Source: Streptomyces sp. Tue6028
GTDB taxonomy: Bacteria > Actinomycetota > Actinomycetes > Streptomycetales > Streptomycetaceae
Assembly: GCF_002300165.1 (NCBI RefSeq)
Contig: NZ_MLCE01000032.1
Location: forward strand, 1-61,506
DNA length: 61,506 nucleotides
Direction: 5' to 3'
A program made the position numbers and the translations under genes. Below are positions 59,598 to 61,506 of the stretch, in pieces (the stretch's first letter is position 1; each line of letters opens with the position of its first letter). The notes below the pieces were generated by a model that was not told the DNA's origin, did no database searches, and saw nothing but the letters and a program-made list of their open reading frames with translations.

Positions 59598-60233
59598 ATG
59601 AAGCTCACGAAGAAGTCGCACGCGTGCGTCCGTCTGGAGAAGGACGGCCGCACGCTCGTCATCGATCCCGGCGGTTTCAGCGAGGAGGACGCCGCCGTGG
59701 GCGCGGACGTCGTCCTCGTCACCCATGAGCACGCCGACCACTTCGACGAGGGCCGGCTGCGGGCGGGGCTGGAATCCAACCCGGCGGCCGAGATCTGGAC
59801 CCTGAAGTCGGTCGCCGAGAAGATCTCCGCCGCCTTCCCGGGCCGCGTGCACACCGTGGGGCACGGCGACACGTTCACCGCGGCCGGCTTCGACGTCCAG
59901 GTGCACGGGGAGCTGCACGCCGTCATCCACCCGGACATCCCGCGCATCACCAATGTCGGCTACCTCGTCGACGGCGGCCGGGTGTTCCACCCGGGAGACG
60001 CCCTCACCGTGCCCGACCAGCCGGTCGAGACCCTGATGCTCCCGGTGATGGCCCCGTGGAACAAGATCTCCGAGGTCATCGAGTACGTCCGCGAGGTCAA
60101 ACCGCAGCGCGCGTACGACGTCCACGACGCCCTGCTCACGGACCTCGCCCGGCCGATCTACGACCGGCAGATCGGCGCCCTGGGCGGCTCCGAGCACCTG
60201 CGGCTCGCACCGGGCGGCTCGGCCGAGGTGTGA
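59598..60233 (+). CDS. MBL-fold metal-dependent hydrolase
   Basis: A 211-residue metallo-beta-lactamase-fold protein related to the UlaG/UPF0173 group. The metal motif is 'VLVTHEHADHFDEGRL' (HxHxDH), followed by 'VHGELHAVIHPDIPR' and 'GRVFHPGDALTVP', giving further His and Asp ligands. The short size and lack of extra domains fit L-ascorbate-6-P lactonase-like or general phosphodiesterase members; the substrate is unknown. The ATG at 59598 lies 33 nt after the PcaL-like gene with GGGGCAGG upstream. Confidence 0.88.
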   Translation: MKLTKKSHACVRLEKDGRTLVIDPGGFSEEDAAVGADVVLVTHEHADHFDEGRLRAGLESNPAAEIWTLKSVAEKISAAFPGRVHTVGHGDTFTAAGFDVQVHGELHAVIHPDIPRITNVGYLVDGGRVFHPGDALTVPDQPVETLMLPVMAPWNKISEVIEYVREVKPQRAYDVHDALLTDLARPIYDRQIGALGGSEHLRLAPGGSAEV

Positions 60234-60275
60234 GCCTCGCCCGCCACCACCACCGCGTACTTCGCGGCCCCGCAC

Positions 60276-60313
60276 GGGCCGACGGCCGGCTGCTCCCGCA
60301 CGGCCGTCGGCCC
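60276..60313 (+). terminator. 13-bp hairpin between MBL-fold and ExoIII genes
   Basis: GGGCCGACGGCCG pairs perfectly with CGGCCGTCGGCCC around a 12-nt loop and is followed by GTTGTCG. It probably ends the MBL-fold transcript; ExoIII would need a promoter between here and 60345. Confidence 0.8.
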
Positions 60314-60344
60314 GTTGTCGTACCCGCCGGGTAGGTTGTCAGGC

Positions 60345-61124
60345 ATGCGCATCGCCACCTGGAACGTGAACTCGATCACCGCCCGCCTCCCGAGGCTGCT
60401 GGCCTGGCTGGAGAGCACCGGCACGGACGTGTTGTGCCTCCAGGAGGCCAAGGTCGCCGCCGAGCAGTTCCCCGTGGACCAGCTGCGGGAGCTGGGGTAC
60501 GAGACGGCCGTGCACGCCACGGGCCGGTGGAACGGCGTGGCGGTGCTCTCCCGCGTCGGCCTGGAGGACGTGGTCAAGGGCTTGCCCGGCGACCCCGGGT
60601 ACGAGGGCGTCGAGGAGCCCCGCGCCATCTCCGCGACCTGCGGACCGGTCCGCGTCTGGTCGGTCTACGTGCCGAACGGCCGCGAGGTGGGCCACCCCCA
60701 CTACGCCTACAAGCTCCAGTGGTTCGAGGCCCTGAAGGCCGCGGTCGCGGGCGACGCGGCGGGCAGCCGCCCGTTCGCGGTGCTGGGCGACTACAACGTG
60801 GCGCCGACGGACGACGACGTCTTCGACGTGGCCGCCTTCGAGGGCCTCACCCATGTCACCCCGGCCGAGCGGGCCGCGCTGGCCTCCCTGCGCGAGACGG
60901 GCCTGTCGGACGTCGTCCCGCGCCCCCTCAAGTACGCGCACCCGTTCACGTACTGGGACTACCGTCAGCTCGGCTTCCCGAAGAACCGCGGCATGCGCAT
61001 CGACCTCGTCTATGGGAACGAGCCGTTCGCGAAGGCCGTCACCGACTCCTACGTGGACCGCGAGGAGCGCAAGGGCAAGGGGGCGTCGGACCACGCCCCG
61101 GTCGTGGTCGACCTGGAGGTGTAG
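60345..61124 (+). CDS. xthA: exodeoxyribonuclease III
   Basis: A 259-residue ExoIII/AP-endonuclease of the EEP superfamily. It removes AP sites and 3' blocks in base-excision repair. Motifs are 'IATWNVNSITARLPRL' (Asn), 'LCLQEAKVAAEQFP' (metal Glu), 'WSVYVPNGREVGHPHYAYKL' (Tyr/Asn), 'AVLGDYNVAPTDDDVFD' (Asp-x-Asn) and 'GASDHAPVVVDLEV' (Asp-His). All look intact. The ATG at 60345 gives the normal length; the longer frame adds only a short unsupported extension. It is convergent with the ferredoxin gene. Confidence 0.94.
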   Translation: MRIATWNVNSITARLPRLLAWLESTGTDVLCLQEAKVAAEQFPVDQLRELGYETAVHATGRWNGVAVLSRVGLEDVVKGLPGDPGYEGVEEPRAISATCGPVRVWSVYVPNGREVGHPHYAYKLQWFEALKAAVAGDAAGSRPFAVLGDYNVAPTDDDVFDVAAFEGLTHVTPAERAALASLRETGLSDVVPRPLKYAHPFTYWDYRQLGFPKNRGMRIDLVYGNEPFAKAVTDSYVDREERKGKGASDHAPVVVDLEV

Positions 61125-61154
61125 CCCCCGCGGCGGGCGCGCGGGGGAGGCGCG

Positions 61155-61475
61155 TCATGCCGTCGGCAGCGGCGCACCGGCGACCACGGGATGGTCGTGC
61201 TCGACCGGGCCGAGCGCGGAGGCGCCGCCCGGCGAGCCGAGTTCGGCGAAGAACTCGGTGTCGGCCCTGCGGAAGTCCGCCCACTCCTGAGGGGTGTCGT
61301 CCTCGAAGAAGATGGCCTCGACGGGACACACGGGCTCGCACGCACCGCAGTCCACGCATTCGTCCGGGTTGATGTACATCTTGCGAGGGCCCTCGTAGAT
61401 GCAGTCGACGGGGCACTCGTCGACGCAGGCCTTGTCCTTCAGATCAACGCAGGGCTGTGCGATGACGTACGTCAT
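61155..61475 (-). CDS. fdxA: 7Fe-type ferredoxin (FdxA family)
   Basis: A 106-residue ferredoxin. Cys positions 'PCVDLKDKACVDECPVDCIY' and 'ECVDCGACEPVCPVEAIF' fit one [3Fe-4S] and one [4Fe-4S] cluster as in actinobacterial FdxA. It can carry electrons to P450s and other enzymes. The ATG at 61475 is preceded by GGAGAGCACTC. The usual DapC/ferredoxin neighbours would lie beyond the right edge. Confidence 0.94.
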   Translation of the reverse strand: MTYVIAQPCVDLKDKACVDECPVDCIYEGPRKMYINPDECVDCGACEPVCPVEAIFFEDDTPQEWADFRRADTEFFAELGSPGGASALGPVEHDHPVVAGAPLPTA

Positions 61476-61506
61476 GAGTGCTCTCCACGGTCCAGGTGTC
61501 GTTGCC

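Noticed and set aside
57921..60275. 784-codon open frame on the minus strand
   Set aside because: Antisense to the PcaL-like and MBL-fold genes, which have intact motifs.

Overview
The window is high-GC actinobacterial DNA and almost certainly comes from a Streptomyces: third codon positions are strongly G/C, GTG starts are common, many genes overlap by the 4-nt ATGA/GTGA pattern, and the gene families are typical of streptomycetes. There are two parts. Positions 1 to about 44.2 kb look like a specialised-metabolite gene cluster that continues past the left edge. From about 44.2 kb to the right edge the genes are conserved core or housekeeping genes: sugar uptake, a SNF2 helicase with a SWIM protein, ExoIII and a ferredoxin. 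No rRNA, tRNA or CRISPR array was seen.

Left block, 1-8 kb. A minus-strand operon encodes a class II DAHP synthase, an EntA/DhbA-like dehydrogenase, a PhzD-like isochorismatase and a PhzE-like aminodeoxyisochorismate synthase. This is the known four-enzyme route from E4P and PEP through chorismate to 3-hydroxyanthranilate (3-HAA). A divergent transaldolase-like gene and a GAF/PucR regulator follow.

Accessory block, 8-27 kb. It is bracketed by two diverged IS701-transposase-like genes that seem to lack an intact DDE triad. Between them lie an NmrA-like protein, an unusual AGE-epimerase/STAS fusion, a thioredoxin-reductase-like flavoprotein, a dienelactone-hydrolase-like enzyme, LtrA, a Na+/H+ antiporter, an MFS exporter carrying a TetR-like ligand-binding tail, a truncated adenylate-forming pseudoenzyme, three NTF2/SnoaL-like proteins, a GMC oxidoreductase and a VOC protein. 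Short tandem repeats are concentrated in the gene-free gaps.

Assembly and tailoring block, 27-44 kb. It holds a PPOX/F420-type protein, a cupin, a Tat-exported amine oxidase, an XRE-TPR regulator, a type II thioesterase and an extended SDR. It also holds two minus-strand groups: KAS III / enoyl-CoA hydratase / SDR, and arylamine N-acetyltransferase / AMP ligase / FAD monooxygenase / flavodoxin / LuxR regulator. An orphan response regulator and a P450 close the block. No PKS or NRPS module is present, so the working idea (inference) is that 3-HAA or a derivative is activated by the ligase and joined to a partner by the stand-alone KAS III and/or the NAT. This resembles the logic of the benzoxazole A33853 pathway, or of alkylquinolone (PqsA/PqsD) chemistry. 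The product cannot be read from this window.

Right flank. A Gfo/Idh dehydrogenase diverges from a GntR regulator across a perfect palindrome. A ribose-type ABC importer, a ROK kinase and a membrane protein come next, then the SNF2 helicase with its overlapping SWIM protein, a lactonase/decarboxylase fusion, an MBL-fold hydrolase, ExoIII and a 7Fe-type ferredoxin.
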